DNA of 44,858 nt from Streptomyces griseorubiginosus (GCF_017614965.1 NZ_WVUG01000036.1:1-44858), one strand, 5' to 3'. Shown: positions 1 to 9,119, numbered from the stretch's first letter. Translations and numbers: made by a program. Notes: generated from the sequence alone by a model not told the origin.

Positions 1-13
1 GTGTTGAAAGCTC

Positions 14-46
14 GGGGCCCGGGTGCCAGGACGGCACCCGGGCCCC
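14..46. terminator. GC-rich perfect hairpin between genes
   Basis: Positions 14-27 and 33-46 are perfect 14-base inverted repeats around a 5-base loop. It probably terminates a gene whose end lies just outside the left edge. There is no T-tract, as is usual for Streptomyces terminators. It sits 28 bases before the MerR-type gene. Confidence 0.7.
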
Positions 47-73
47 CCGACGCATCCCCGAAAGAAGAGGTCT

Positions 74-418
74 ATGCCCCCTCGCAGTACCCGGCCCACC
101 GACATCCTCGACGACGATGACTACCCCGCCTACACCATGGGCCGGGCCGCCGAGATGCTCGGCACCACCCCCGCCTTCCTCCGCACCCTCGGCGAACACC
201 GCCTGATCACCCCCTTGCGCTCCGAAGGCGGCCACCGCCGCTACTCCCGCTACCAGCTGCGCATCGCCGCCCGTGCCCGCGAACTCGTCGACCAGGGCAC
301 CGCCGTAGAGGCCGCCTGCCGCATCGTCATCCTCGAAGACCAACTCGAAGAAGCTCAGCGCATCAACGAACAACTGCGGGCCCAAGGCGGCCAGCCGCCG
401 TCGAAGCCTTCAGCCTGA
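74..418 (+). CDS. MerR-type helix-turn-helix regulator, small
   Basis: This 114-residue protein has an N-terminal MerR-type winged helix. The recognition region reads [20 protein letters not shown], followed by the wing sequence [11 protein letters not shown] helical segment ([20 protein letters not shown]) and a charged coiled coil rich in E, Q and L (about residues 85-105) suit dimerisation. It lacks any C-terminal effector domain, so it resembles the short MerR-like proteins common in Streptomyces. The ATG at 74 is chosen because AAAGAAGAGG lies just before it; an in-frame ATG at 23 would start inside the upstream hairpin. The target is unknown. A terminator-like hairpin follows at 527-558. 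Confidence 0.85.
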   Translation: MPPRSTRPTDILDDDDYPAYTMGRAAEMLGTTPAFLRTLGEHRLITPLRSEGGHRRYSRYQLRIAARARELVDQGTAVEAACRIVILEDQLEEAQRINEQLRAQGGQPPSKPSA

Positions 419-526
419 CAAGAACGCCGGGTGCGCCCCCGCCGACCGACCTGCGGACCGGGCCCCCTCACAGCCCTGCGCCGCCGCCTCGCGCCGGGCC
501 GCAACGAGTACACCCACGGCACTGCA

Positions 527-558
527 CAGGGACCCCGACACACCTGCCGGGGTCCCTG
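527..558 (+). terminator. Hairpin downstream of the MerR-type gene
   Basis: Perfect 11-base arms (527-537 and 548-558) enclose a 10-base loop, 109 bases after the MerR stop. It is the only strong hairpin between this gene and the DinB-like gene. Confidence 0.6.
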
Positions 559-761
559 GCCGTTCACGTGCAGCTGCCTGATCGCACCTCTTTCGGCAGC
601 GCCGACGACGAAGTGTCCGACGCGGTCGCCGAGCTGACCGGCACGAGGTGCTGAGTGTCGATCAGGCGGGTCAGCGCCTCAGCGTGAGAAAGCCCGGGTC
701 GGTACGGCAGGTTGTCGTAGGGGGCGTTCGGCGGCGTGTTGGGGGACAGTAGTGTGCGGAC
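559..761. other. Intergenic; possible tiny gene remnant
   Basis: This is the rest of the 343-base gap before the DinB-like gene. A 28-codon plus frame at 568-654, ending AVAELTGTRC, has coding-like composition, but it has no ribosome site and I recognise no family. It may be the 3' scrap of a lost gene. The promoter for the DinB-like gene must lie here, but I see no clear -35/-10 pair. Confidence 0.25.
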
Positions 762-1325
762 ATGACAAGAAGCGAGCGGCTGGCGGAGCAACTGGACTGG
801 TACTGGCGTAAGAACCTGCGGCCGCGGCTGGACGGTCTTACCGATGAGGAGTACTTCTGGGAGCCGGTACGCGGCTGTTGGAGCATCCGCCCGCGTGGCA
901 CGTCGGCCGCGCCGATGTCGGCTGGTTCGGGGGAGTGGACGATGGACTTCGCGTCCCCGGCCCCGGTGCCGGCTCCGGTGACCACGATTGCCTGGCGGCT
1001 GGCGCACGTCATCGTCTCGTGCATGGGCTATCGGGTCGGATGGTACTTCGGCGGCCAGGACGTCGACTCCGAGACATTCGCCTACGCGGGGACCGCTGAT
1101 GAGGCGCTGAAACAGCTCGATGAGATGTATGGGAGATGGAACGCGGGGGTCCGCGAGCTCTCGGACGCCGACCTGGACAATCCTCCCACGGTGGGTCCCG
1201 AGCGGTTTCCCTTGGAGAACAGGGTCCTGCATGTCAACAGGGAGCTGATCCACCACGGCGCCGAGGTTTCCCTGCTACGGGACCTCTATCGCTGGCAGGA
1301 CAGGGCCGCACCGCGCCGAACATGA
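762..1325 (+). CDS. DinB-like four-helix-bundle protein
   Basis: This 187-residue soluble protein has the layout of the DinB/DUF664/mycothiol-S-transferase superfamily. It begins with a helix (RSERLAEQLDWYWRKNLRPRL), then LTDEEYFWEPVRGCWSIRP, a central helix with WRLAHVIVSCMGYRVGWYF, and a C-terminal helix with HVNRELIHHGAEVSLLRDLY. Family members use three histidines to bind a divalent metal. Candidates here are the H in WRLAHV and the two in IHHGAE. Some members are thiol transferases and many are uncharacterised, so no substrate is assigned. It stands alone: the next gene is on the other strand. The ATG start is the first methionine in frame. Confidence 0.8.
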   Translation: MTRSERLAEQLDWYWRKNLRPRLDGLTDEEYFWEPVRGCWSIRPRGTSAAPMSAGSGEWTMDFASPAPVPAPVTTIAWRLAHVIVSCMGYRVGWYFGGQDVDSETFAYAGTADEALKQLDEMYGRWNAGVRELSDADLDNPPTVGPERFPLENRVLHVNRELIHHGAEVSLLRDLYRWQDRAAPRRT

Positions 1326-1649
1326 CCTCTTGGCAACCCGCGACCGAACTTCGGAATCCTCCTGCAGGCAGACGGAACGGCATCGCTCACGTTCAGCGGC
1401 GAAGGACACGGTGCACGGTGACCACGGTGCGGGCCGCTCCGTCCTGCACACGCCGGACTGTGAAGAAGCCCTCAGCGCCTTGCTGATGGTCGCGATCTCC
1501 GCCGGCGTGCAACACAGACTTGCGGGCAGGATCTGGACTACCCGCAGCGTGGAGTCGCCGCCCGGCACGGGTCGAATGTTGCCGAGTGCGGCTCCCTGCA
1601 GCGGCTCGGGCAGCAGCTGAGGAACCTTGGGGCCGATGCCACAGGTACG
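1326..1649. other. Gap with possible decayed plus-strand fragments
   Basis: There is no intact gene in these 324 bases. A plus-strand stretch near 1405-1470 reads GRSVLHTPDCEEA, and another frame near 1594-1650 reads RLGQQLRNLGADATGTSCPN. Both resemble short motifs seen in small Streptomyces hypothetical proteins, but they are in different frames and interrupted. I read them as degraded remnants, with low confidence. No terminator for either flanking convergent gene stands out. Confidence 0.3.
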
Positions 1650-2366
1650 TCATGTCCGAACGTCGTCGGGCCTCTGCCTTGGCTTCGGATTGTCGGTTGT
1701 CTTCGTGGCCAGCCGGTCTGCGGCACCCCGGTAGGCCGCCCAGGCAAGGAACAGGATCTCGACGCCCGCGGCGATGCCCGCGGTCCGGAACTTCCCTGAA
1801 CCTGTCGAAGGAGTGCCCAGCAGCACCGGGATCTTCCCCCGGGGATCTACCGTGACGGTGACGGTCTGGCCGGCTTTCAGGCCGTCCCCGGACACCGTGC
1901 CCGGCAACGGCTGTCCCGACGGATCCGCCAGTTCCGCGACGTGAGCTGGCGGATCGGCACCCCCGTCGACCCAGTACACGTCGGTCACCGTCGCCCGCTC
2001 CTGCCGGCCTCGGGCGTGCAGCGCCCGATGGTCCAGGCCCGAGTAGGTCTGGTACGTCACCACCAGAGCAGCAATGGGCACCAGGATCATCGCCAGGACG
2101 ACCCAGCCCTTGGACCAACCCTCAAACTCCTCCATGTTCGGCACCATCAGCGCGAGGAGAAGGAACGCCAGGACATAAAGCACGGGATACACGAGCAGGT
2201 CCAGCCAGACGCTCTGCGTGACGTGCAGCAGGATGCCACCGCCACCCTCAAGGCCCAGGAAGACGACCGTGGAGCCCACGAAGAACAACGCCGCCAGGCC
2301 CAGCACGCGCCCCCGCCTCAGTATTCGCCCGGCCACAGCACCCCCCACCACCGAAATGTTCCGCAT
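1650..2366 (-). CDS. Membrane protein with DUF3592-like layout
   Basis: This 238-residue protein has hydrophobic helices at about residues 20-40, 55-75, 88-107 and 195-213. Between the third and fourth is a soluble loop of about 85 residues beginning RQERATVTDVYWV and ending TVTVDPRGKIPVLL. This arrangement matches DUF3592-type membrane proteins, whose role is unknown. The ATG at 2366 is chosen because GGTGGCGG precedes it; a GTG at 2423 adds 19 residues but has no ribosome site. It converges with the DinB-like gene. It is a stand-alone gene with no operon partner, and no function is assigned. Confidence 0.65.
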   Translation of the reverse strand: MRNISVVGGAVAGRILRRGRVLGLAALFFVGSTVVFLGLEGGGGILLHVTQSVWLDLLVYPVLYVLAFLLLALMVPNMEEFEGWSKGWVVLAMILVPIAALVVTYQTYSGLDHRALHARGRQERATVTDVYWVDGGADPPAHVAELADPSGQPLPGTVSGDGLKAGQTVTVTVDPRGKIPVLLGTPSTGSGKFRTAGIAAGVEILFLAWAAYRGAADRLATKTTDNPKPRQRPDDVRT

Positions 2367-2562
2367 CAACCCGCCACCGAGAAGCACAATCGACTCCCTT
2401 GCGTGCCCCTCGTTCAACGTCACTTGAACAGTGCGCCATCGACCCCCGAGGCATCAACTGGATTCGACTCAGAGTCCGCTGGTGAGCGGTCCGCAACTCA
2501 ATCGCGGTTCGCCATCCGCACGGTGGACCAGAAGGCGGTCGGCCACTCCAGGAAGTGCGTGG

Positions 2563-2837
2563 TGTCTGTCCCGCCTGCGGGAGGAAGCCGGCGCCTATGA
2601 CGACGCCGAAGCATTGGCTGGACAGTCGGCCGAAGCCGGAGACACCAGTGCGCTGTTCCATCTGGCTCTGCGACGGGAAGATGACAGGGACCACGACGGA
2701 GCAGCTGGATTCGCCGAACGACCCGCGGCCCGCCGGCGATACATGGGCCCTGCTGTCCATCGCCGGGGCACGCAGCCACGCCGGTGACTGCGACCGCGCA
2801 GAGGCTTTGCCCCGGCGCGCAGCGGGGACAGGTTCAG
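2563..2837 (+). pseudogene. Remnant of a tetratricopeptide-like repeat protein
   Basis: In one frame (2563-2706) the translation contains LSRLREEAGAYDDAEALAGQ, then EAGDTSALFHLAL. In a second frame (2735-2837) it contains AGDTWALLSIAGARSHAGDC and RAEALPRRAAGTG. Both pieces match the degenerate repeat unit LARLREEAGDxxGAEALARxAADAGDT found in Streptomyces TPR-like proteins. The shift between frames and the absence of a start or long frame mark it as decayed. Nothing recognisable follows in 2838-3126, nor precedes it in 2424-2562. Confidence 0.6.
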
Positions 2838-3126
2838 TCCCGGCAGGGGGCATGCCAGCCCCTTTGAGCTGCCCCTTGAGGATGTGCAGTTCTCAGTGGG
2901 CCGAGCGGCATCACCAGGAGCAACCTACGCCGTGCCAGCCAGCCGGCGAGTTGCTCGCAGGGCTGGTTCCCCAGGGCTCTGTTCGTTGGCCCGCCCCGCT
3001 GGGATTTTCTTGAAGACGCCGAGCGCTGCAGGCAGGCAGAGAGCGGCGACACAGGTGGCCCGGCAGCCGAGGAGCCTGCCTACCGCTGGACGCCCACGGG
3101 TAGTCGCGCCGGGGTGACGGCCACAC

Positions 3127-4161
3127 TCACCCCTCCGTATCCCCGAACAAGCCGCGTTCCTGGGCCATTAGGGCTATCTGGAACCGTGTCCGTGCGCCCA
3201 GTTGTCTGCCCAGATCGCTGATATGGGTCTGCACGGTCCGGCGGCTGAGTCGCAAGGCGCGTGCGATGGCGTCGTCCTTCATTCCGGCGGACATCAGGCG
3301 AAGGATGTCCCGCGTCCGACTGTGCAGAGCGGCCTCTTGTCTTTCGGGACTCGCGGCGTGCGAAGCGGGGCGGCTTTCCAGCGAGATGGGCACCGCACGC
3401 TCCCATACGCTCTCGAAGAGGGCGGTCAGGACGTCGAGCAGCGTTGAGGAGTGCACCACGAGTGAGCCTGCGGCGGGATCGTCTTTGCGTAGCGGCATGA
3501 TCGCCGCGACGCGGTCAAAGATGACCAACTTCATGGGCAGTCCGGGAAGTAGCCGCAGCTCCCCTTCCGCAGGGGCGCCCCGGAGAGCCGTTTCAAGGCA
3601 TCCGTCGTCGGCGATTCCGTCGCTGTCGTACACGGACCGGAGCCGGACTCCGGGACGGACCGTGGCGCCCGCAGCCGTGGACGTGTCCGTAGGGGCGATC
3701 CGCCGGGTCACATAGGGCGGTCTCGCGAAATGCAGCACCTCGTGCCGACTGCTCCTCAGAAGGTGGGCGTAGCGGGCGCCGACCTGTTCATCGCTCTCGA
3801 CGACCTCGAAGAGATCCGAGGCGATCTGCCGTCCGGGGGCCGTGCGATAGATTTCGTCGAGCTGTTCCGCGTACAGCTCCGCCCTGGCCAACTCCTGTCG
3901 TTTACGGGCCAGAAGGGCGCCCAGAGAGGAGCGGGGCGGGCCGGCGCTCCAGCGCGGGGGCTGTCCCCCGATGCGAACGGCCAGGAGTTCGGCCTCCAGG
4001 GATCGTAAGGCGGTCCGGGCCGCCGCGGCCGAGACGCCGGTCCCCGCCGCGACCGCGTCCTCGTCCGCGCCCGGATGGCTGACCAGGTACTCCAGTGCCT
4101 GCCGGGCGAGGGAGCCCAGACCGGTGCCTGCCCACAACGCGTCTGAGGAGGACACGTCCAT
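3127..4161 (-). CDS. TrmB/LuxR-type transcriptional regulator
   Basis: This 344-residue regulator has two DNA-binding modules. Residues about 12-60 form a TrmB-like winged helix (LARQALEYLVSHPGADEDAV...GVSAAAARTALRSLE). The C-terminus (about 280-335) is a LuxR/GerE helix-turn-helix with MSAGMKDDAIARALRLSRRT and VQTHISDLGRQLGARTRFQ. The middle (ELYAEQLDEIY, RLRSVYDSDG, MKLVIFDRVAAIMPL) resembles the sensor part of this common Streptomyces family. No kinase gene is nearby, so it is probably not a classical response regulator. It diverges from the S53 protease gene across 416 bases and is the obvious candidate regulator of that gene, though this is inferred only from position. The start is the ATG at 4161. 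Confidence 0.85.
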   Translation of the reverse strand: MDVSSSDALWAGTGLGSLARQALEYLVSHPGADEDAVAAGTGVSAAAARTALRSLEAELLAVRIGGQPPRWSAGPPRSSLGALLARKRQELARAELYAEQLDEIYRTAPGRQIASDLFEVVESDEQVGARYAHLLRSSRHEVLHFARPPYVTRRIAPTDTSTAAGATVRPGVRLRSVYDSDGIADDGCLETALRGAPAEGELRLLPGLPMKLVIFDRVAAIMPLRKDDPAAGSLVVHSSTLLDVLTALFESVWERAVPISLESRPASHAASPERQEAALHSRTRDILRLMSAGMKDDAIARALRLSRRTVQTHISDLGRQLGARTRFQIALMAQERGLFGDTEG

Positions 4162-4418
4162 CAGCGACTCCTCGGAAGATCGGAACTAACTGCACGCCGA
4201 TGCTACGCAAGTGCGCAACTGCGCGGGCCCGCAGAAGGTGGATCTTGTCAGGCCGGTCCGCCGAGGTCAGGATGATCAGAGGTCACCCGATACCCGACTG
4301 CGTGCAACCAACTGAAATTCAAATACCGTGCGGAATACGGCCCTACGCGTTTATTGAGCGGTGGGCCCTCTTGGCGTGGGGATTTATTTCCGGCCACGAC
4401 CCAGGGCCCCTTTTTCAC
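4162..4418. other. Divergent upstream region, regulator/protease
   Basis: This is the left part of the 416-base region between two divergent genes. It is locally AT-richer (4310-4400) than its surroundings, as expected for regulatory DNA. Apart from the promoter at 4419-4449, I find no clear promoter for the minus-strand regulator and no hidden gene. Confidence 0.4.
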
Positions 4419-4449
4419 GAAACAGGCGCATGACATGCACATGTAACAT
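4419..4449 (+). promoter_or_regulatory. Putative promoter with ATGACATGCACATG spacer motif
   Basis: GAAACAGG lies at 4419-4426; its AACAGG (4421-4426) is followed by a 17-base spacer and TAACAT (4444-4449). The spacer contains ATGACATGCACATG (4430-4443), which includes inverted ACATG/CATGT arms. The same arrangement occurs upstream of the paralogous protease at 13079-13110. The predicted leader is about 120 bases. AACAGG is a poor sigma-70 -35, which suggests an activator or an alternative sigma factor. Confidence 0.5.
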
Positions 4450-4577
4450 GCGGCCTATTGTTAATTGCGCTTCGAGGTACGCCAATTGATTGCGGCGAAT
4501 GTGAACCGCCCGCATTCGCTGTCGACCGGGAACCACGTGCGAGTCGACCCAAGCAAGGCGAACCGAGGAGTAACCTT

Positions 4578-7500
4578 TTGCGCACCTCACCGAGAACCGG
4601 TTCGGCTTTACGTCGAAGAGCCGCCGCCTGCCTGACCCTGTTCAGTGCCGCCGCAATGACGGTCCTGGGCATACAGATACCCGCCCACGCGGCGGCGCCG
4701 CACGCTTCATCGGCCGCATCGGCCGCATCGGCCGCATCGGCCGCGTCGGCCGCGTCGGCCAAGAAGAAAGTCGACCTCGAACCCTCCTGCGCCACTCCCA
4801 AGAAGGGCGAGGCCGCATGCTTCGCCCTGCGTCGCACCGACACCAAGGCTGTCAAGGGCCTGCTGTCCCCCTCCGTCACCCCCGGCGGCTACGGCGCCGC
4901 CGACCTGCAGAGCGCCTACAGCCTTCCCGCCGACGGCGGTGCGGGGCAGACGATCGCCATCGTCGACGCCTATGACGACCCCACCGCCGAGGCCGACCTG
5001 GCCGTCTACCGCGAGCAGTACGGACTGCCGGCCTGCACCACGGCAAACGGCTGCTTCACCAAGGTCGACCAGCGCGGTGGCACCAACTACCCGGCGCCCG
5101 ACGCCGGCTGGGCCGGCGAGATCTCACTCGACCTGGACATGGTCTCCGCGGCCGCGCCGAACGCGCACATCCTGCTCGTCGAGGCGGACCAGCCGAGCTT
5201 CGAGGACCTCGGGGCGGCCGTCGACCAGGCCGTCGCGCTCGGCGCCAAGTACGTCTCCAACTCCTACGGCACCAACTACAGCAGCACCCCGGGCAGCGGC
5301 GAGACCCCGGACGAGACGACGTACGACGCCCACTACAACCATCCCGGCGTCGCCGTGGTCGCCTCCTCGGGCGACAGCGACTACGGGGTGGCCTACCCCG
5401 CCGTCTCCCCCTACGTGACCTCCGTCGGCGGCACCTCCCTGGTCCGCAACTCCGGCACCGCACGCGGCTGGTCCGAGTCGGTCTGGAACCGGGGCGGCCT
5501 CGGCCCGGGATCCGGCTGCTCCCTCTACGAGCCCAAGCCGGCCTTCCAGACGGACACCGGATGCGACAAGCGCACCGTCGCCGACGTCTCCGCCGTGGCC
5601 GACCCGGCCACCGGCGTCGCGGTCTACCAGACCTACGGCGGTGGCGGCTGGCAGGTGTACGGAGGCACCAGCGCCTCCTCACCGATCATCGCCGGTGTGT
5701 ACGCGGCCGCCGGGACCCCCGTCGCGGGTACGTACCCCAACTCCTACCCGTACGCCTCCGGGACCGGTCTCAATGACGTGACCGCCGGTGACAACGGCAC
5801 CTGCACCCCCGCCTACCTGTGCACCGCCGGTGCCGGCTACGACGGTCCGACCGGCCTGGGCACCCCCGACGGGCTGGCCGCGTTCCGCAGCGGCCCGCAC
5901 GGGAAGCTCTCCGGCACCGTCACCGACGACAGCACCGGCAAGCCGGTCGCCGGAGCCACCGTCACCACCCAGGGCGGCGGCACCGCACACACCGCCGCCG
6001 ACGGGACCTACTCGCTCGTCCTGCCGGTCGGCAGCTACGACATCACCGTCGAAGCGTACGGCTACGCCACCCGTACCGCCTCGGGTGTGTCCCTCGGCGA
6101 CGGCGACGCCCTCACCAAGAACTTCGCCCTCACCCCGGTCCCGAGCCGGACGGTCTCCGGCAAGGTCACCGACGGCTCCGGTCACGGCTGGCCGCTCTAC
6201 GCCAAGATCACCGCGGACGGCGTCCCCGGCGGCCCGGTGTGGACCGACCCGCTCACGGGCGCCTACGACCTGAAGCTGCCCCAGGGCCACGACTACACCC
6301 TGCACGTGGTCAGCGCCTATCCCGGCTACACATCGCCCACCAAGAAGATCACCGTCGCGGACTCCGACCAGAGTCTGAACGTCGCGGTTCCGGTCGACCC
6401 GTGGGCGGCCACCGCGCCCGCCGGCTACTCGGTACGGGACGAAGGCACCACCGAGACGTTCGACTCGACCGACTCCGCCCCGAAGGGCTGGAGCGTGGTC
6501 AACGCCGACGGGACGACCGGCGGCTGGACCTTCGACGACCCGGGCTCGCGCTCCAACACCACCGGCGGCGACGGCGGGTTCGCCATCGTCGACAGCGACC
6601 ACTACGGCGGCGGGGTGCACCAGGACTCGCAACTGCTCAGCCCCGTATACGACTTCACCGACGACTCCGCACCCGAGGTCGCCTTCGCCAACGACTACTG
6701 GGCCATCGGGGGCCAGAGCGCGGACGTCGACGCGACCACCGACGGCGGCGCCACCTGGACCACACTCTGGTCCGCAACCGGCACCACCTTCGGCGCGCAG
6801 AAGGTCGAGCTGCCGCTGACCGACTACGCCGGCAAGTCATCGGTACAACTCCGCTTCCACTTCACCGGCTCCTTCGGCTGGTGGTGGAAGGTCGACAACG
6901 TTTTCATTGGCGATCGCCACGTCACGTCCCTCCCCGGCGGTCTGCTCACCGGCACCGTGACGGATGCCAACACCTCCACGGGTCTGGTCGGCGCCACCGT
7001 GACGAACAAGGACGACAGCAAGCAGAGCGCCGTCACTTTCGCCACCCCCGACGACCCCGCCCTGGGCGACGGCCTCTACATCCTGTTCTCCTCCCTCGGC
7101 AGCCACGGCTTCACCGCCGCGAAGCCGCACTACACGGGGCTCGACAAGACGGTGAAGGTGCGGGCCGACAGCGCGGTCGGCGCGGACTTCGCACTCGGCG
7201 CCGGGCAGGTGACGCTGGACAAGACCTCCATCACCGCGTCGGTCGGATGGGGCGAGCAGACCACCAAGACCCTGACCGTCAAGAACACCGGCACGGCACC
7301 CGCCACCGTCAAACTCGGTGAACAGCCCGGCGGGTTCACCATGGCGGCCGCGGGCGGCGCCCCGCTGAAGCGGGTCAAGGGAACGTACTCCCCGTTGTCG
7401 AGCAAGGCCGCCGCGTCCGCCGCGGGCACCACCGCCAAGGTGGTCCCGGGAGCCGCCGGTGACGCCTGGCAGGCAGCCGCCGATCTGCCGGTGAAGCTGA

Positions 7501-8789
7501 TGGACAACGCTGTCGCCACCAACGACGGGAAGGTCTACTCCGCCTTCGGCTTCAACGGCAGCGCCGACACCAAGGACATGTACGTCCTCGATCCGGTCGC
7601 CGGCACCTGGGCCAAGCAGGCCGCCGCGACGGACACCCGGGAGGATCCCGCCCACGGCTTCATCAACGGCAAGTTCTACGCCGTCGGCGGCTGGGGACCC
7701 AGCGGCGCCCCCGACTCGAAGCTGGAGATCTACGACCCGGGAAGTGACACCTGGTCCACCGGCGCCGCCTCGCCCAAGCCCTATGCGGGCTCCGGCAGCG
7801 CCGTGCTCGACGGCAAGCTCTACGTGGTCGGCGGCTGCGGGGCGGACTCCTGCGGCTCCACGGATGTCACCGTCTACGACGCCGCCGCCGACAACTGGTC
7901 CACCCTGGCCGCCTACCCGGAGCAGATCTCCTGGAGTTCCTGCGCCGGCATCGGTGGCAAGCTCTACTGCGCCGGCGGGTTCAACGGCACCAGCGAGGTC
8001 AAGCACTCCTACGTCTACGACCCCGCCGCCAACACCTGGTCACAGGTCGCCGACCTGCCGATCACCCTCTGGGGCGCCGCGTACACCTCCGCCAACGGCC
8101 TGCTCGTCACCGCGGGCGGCGTCACCGGGAACAGCATCACCAACCAGGGCTTCTCCTTCGACCCGAAGGCCGACACCTGGACCGCCCTCCCCAACGCCGA
8201 CACCGCCACCTACCGCGGTGGAGGCGGGCTGGGCTTCTTCAAGGTCGGTGGCGGCGTCGCGACCGCGACTCCCGCAACGACCGTGGAGGTGCTGCCGGGT
8301 TACGACCAAGGAGAGTCGAGCGATGTCAGCTGGTTGAGCGAGAGCACGCAGCAGTTGACTCTTCAGCCCGGTAAGAGCTCGAAGGTGACCATCACGCTTG
8401 ACGCCTCCGTGGCCGAGGTGACGCAGCCGGGAGACTTCACCGCCCAGCTCTCCTTCAGCACCGACACTCCCTACTCCGTGCCCAGGCTCCCCGTGGAGAT
8501 GCACGTCGCCCCGCCCAGCACCTGGGGCAAGATCACGGGGACGGTGCTGGGGGTGACCACCGCCGGCGGCACCTCGCCGATCGCCGGGGCCACCGTCCAG
8601 ATCGACACCTGGGCCACGAGCTACACGCTGACGACGGACGCCGGCGGCGGGTATGCCCTGTGGCTCGACGTCCGCAACAACCCGCTCACCGTCATAGCCG
8701 CCAAGGACGGTTTCCAGCCGACCGTCGCGACGGTGACGATCAAGAAGAAGTCCACCGTCATCAAGAACTTCACCCTCAAGAGAAAGTAG
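4578..8789 (+). CDS. Secreted S53 (sedolisin) protease with Kelch and accessory domains
   Basis: This 1403-residue exported protein starts at TTG 4578, seven bases after GAGGAG. A signal peptide (RRR, hydrophobic core, likely cleavage near AHA at residue 38) precedes an Ala-Ser tandem linker. The S53 domain spans about residues 100-440. E181 and D185 (GEISLD), oxyanion D266 (SSGDSDYG) and nucleophile S365 (GGTSASSP) match the sedolisin catalytic set. Carboxypeptidase-regulatory-like folds follow (about 443, 525 and 787), then a MAM-like segment (625-783), an Ig-like stretch (880), Kelch repeats (about 972-1218), another Ig-like stretch and a final carboxypeptidase-regulatory-like fold (1318-1403). 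Only about 60 residues separate signal and catalytic domain, so a classical long S53 prodomain is absent. It is probably an extracellular endopeptidase. A convergent paralogue lies at 9141-13028. Confidence 0.9.
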   Translation: MRTSPRTGSALRRRAAACLTLFSAAAMTVLGIQIPAHAAAPHASSAASAASAASAASAASAKKKVDLEPSCATPKKGEAACFALRRTDTKAVKGLLSPSVTPGGYGAADLQSAYSLPADGGAGQTIAIVDAYDDPTAEADLAVYREQYGLPACTTANGCFTKVDQRGGTNYPAPDAGWAGEISLDLDMVSAAAPNAHILLVEADQPSFEDLGAAVDQAVALGAKYVSNSYGTNYSSTPGSGETPDETTYDAHYNHPGVAVVASSGDSDYGVAYPAVSPYVTSVGGTSLVRNSGTARGWSESVWNRGGLGPGSGCSLYEPKPAFQTDTGCDKRTVADVSAVADPATGVAVYQTYGGGGWQVYGGTSASSPIIAGVYAAAGTPVAGTYPNSYPYASGTGLNDVTAGDNGTCTPAYLCTAGAGYDGPTGLGTPDGLAAFRSGPHGKLSGTVTDDSTGKPVAGATVTTQGGGTAHTAADGTYSLVLPVGSYDITVEAYGYATRTASGVSLGDGDALTKNFALTPVPSRTVSGKVTDGSGHGWPLYAKITADGVPGGPVWTDPLTGAYDLKLPQGHDYTLHVVSAYPGYTSPTKKITVADSDQSLNVAVPVDPWAATAPAGYSVRDEGTTETFDSTDSAPKGWSVVNADGTTGGWTFDDPGSRSNTTGGDGGFAIVDSDHYGGGVHQDSQLLSPVYDFTDDSAPEVAFANDYWAIGGQSADVDATTDGGATWTTLWSATGTTFGAQKVELPLTDYAGKSSVQLRFHFTGSFGWWWKVDNVFIGDRHVTSLPGGLLTGTVTDANTSTGLVGATVTNKDDSKQSAVTFATPDDPALGDGLYILFSSLGSHGFTAAKPHYTGLDKTVKVRADSAVGADFALGAGQVTLDKTSITASVGWGEQTTKTLTVKNTGTAPATVKLGEQPGGFTMAAAGGAPLKRVKGTYSPLSSKAAASAAGTTAKVVPGAAGDAWQAAADLPVKLMDNAVATNDGKVYSAFGFNGSADTKDMYVLDPVAGTWAKQAAATDTREDPAHGFINGKFYAVGGWGPSGAPDSKLEIYDPGSDTWSTGAASPKPYAGSGSAVLDGKLYVVGGCGADSCGSTDVTVYDAAADNWSTLAAYPEQISWSSCAGIGGKLYCAGGFNGTSEVKHSYVYDPAANTWSQVADLPITLWGAAYTSANGLLVTAGGVTGNSITNQGFSFDPKADTWTALPNADTATYRGGGGLGFFKVGGGVATATPATTVEVLPGYDQGESSDVSWLSESTQQLTLQPGKSSKVTITLDASVAEVTQPGDFTAQLSFSTDTPYSVPRLPVEMHVAPPSTWGKITGTVLGVTTAGGTSPIAGATVQIDTWATSYTLTTDAGGGYALWLDVRNNPLTVIAAKDGFQPTVATVTIKKKSTVIKNFTLKRK
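4707..4760 (+). repeat. Six 9-base tandem units encoding Ala-Ala-Ser
   Basis: Six near-identical units of GCATCGGCC or GCGTCGGCC run in frame just after the signal peptide of the S53 protease and encode a flexible Ala/Ser linker. Such arrays can change copy number by slippage without breaking the frame. The paralogue at 9141-13028 has a Pro/Ala-rich linker there instead. Confidence 0.9.
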
Positions 8790-8797
8790 GCAGGACT

Positions 8798-8856
8798 GGC
8801 CGAAGGCCGGGGCGGCGCGCTCCCGAACGGGACGTGCCCACCCCGGCCTTCCGGCC
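8798..8856 (+). terminator. Long hairpin after the plus-strand protease
   Basis: The 15-base arm at 8798-8812 pairs with 8841-8856, with one bulged base. A small nested CCCGAACGGG hairpin lies in the loop. It begins nine bases after the protease stop codon. Confidence 0.7.
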
Positions 8857-9076
8857 GTCGGCGTTCACGGTCTCGGCGGTCCAGGAGGGTTGGCCGCTCG
8901 CCGACCGGGACGCTCATGCTCAGCGGCCATGACGTCCGCCCGCCTTGCGGAGCGGGCCCGAACGTATGACAGGCCCCACAAAGGGAAACTCCGACCGGGG
9001 ATTGAACCCGGGCGAGGTCAATTGCCGCCGCCGCTGGCGATGCTGGACCGCCGAGGCCGTTCCATCGAGAAGCGTC
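8857..9076. other. Spacer between convergent protease genes
   Basis: No gene is visible here. On the minus strand, 8995-9011 reads like a tRNA T-arm (TTCAATC loop with paired CCGGG/CCCGG stems), but no acceptor, D or anticodon arms fit around it. See the findings. Confidence 0.4.
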
Positions 9077-9119
9077 GCGCCGTCCGGTCGCACTCGCTCG
9101 GAGCACGGCCGGACGGCGC
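9077..9119 (-). terminator. Hairpin after the minus-strand protease
   Basis: Perfect 11-base arms (9077-9087 and 9109-9119) enclose a 21-base loop. The hairpin starts 21 bases beyond the stop of the minus-strand protease, in the position of its transcription terminator. Confidence 0.65.

Noticed and set aside
564..1256. A 230-codon minus-strand open frame across the DinB-like gene
   Set aside because: Its translation is Arg/Pro-rich and lacks a ribosome site; the plus strand encodes a recognisable DinB-type protein.
8985..9104. A possible complete minus-strand tRNA built from the T-arm-like motif and a GCTCCGA sequence
   Set aside because: The matching acceptor halves are about 110 bases apart, and no D-arm or anticodon arm fits between them.
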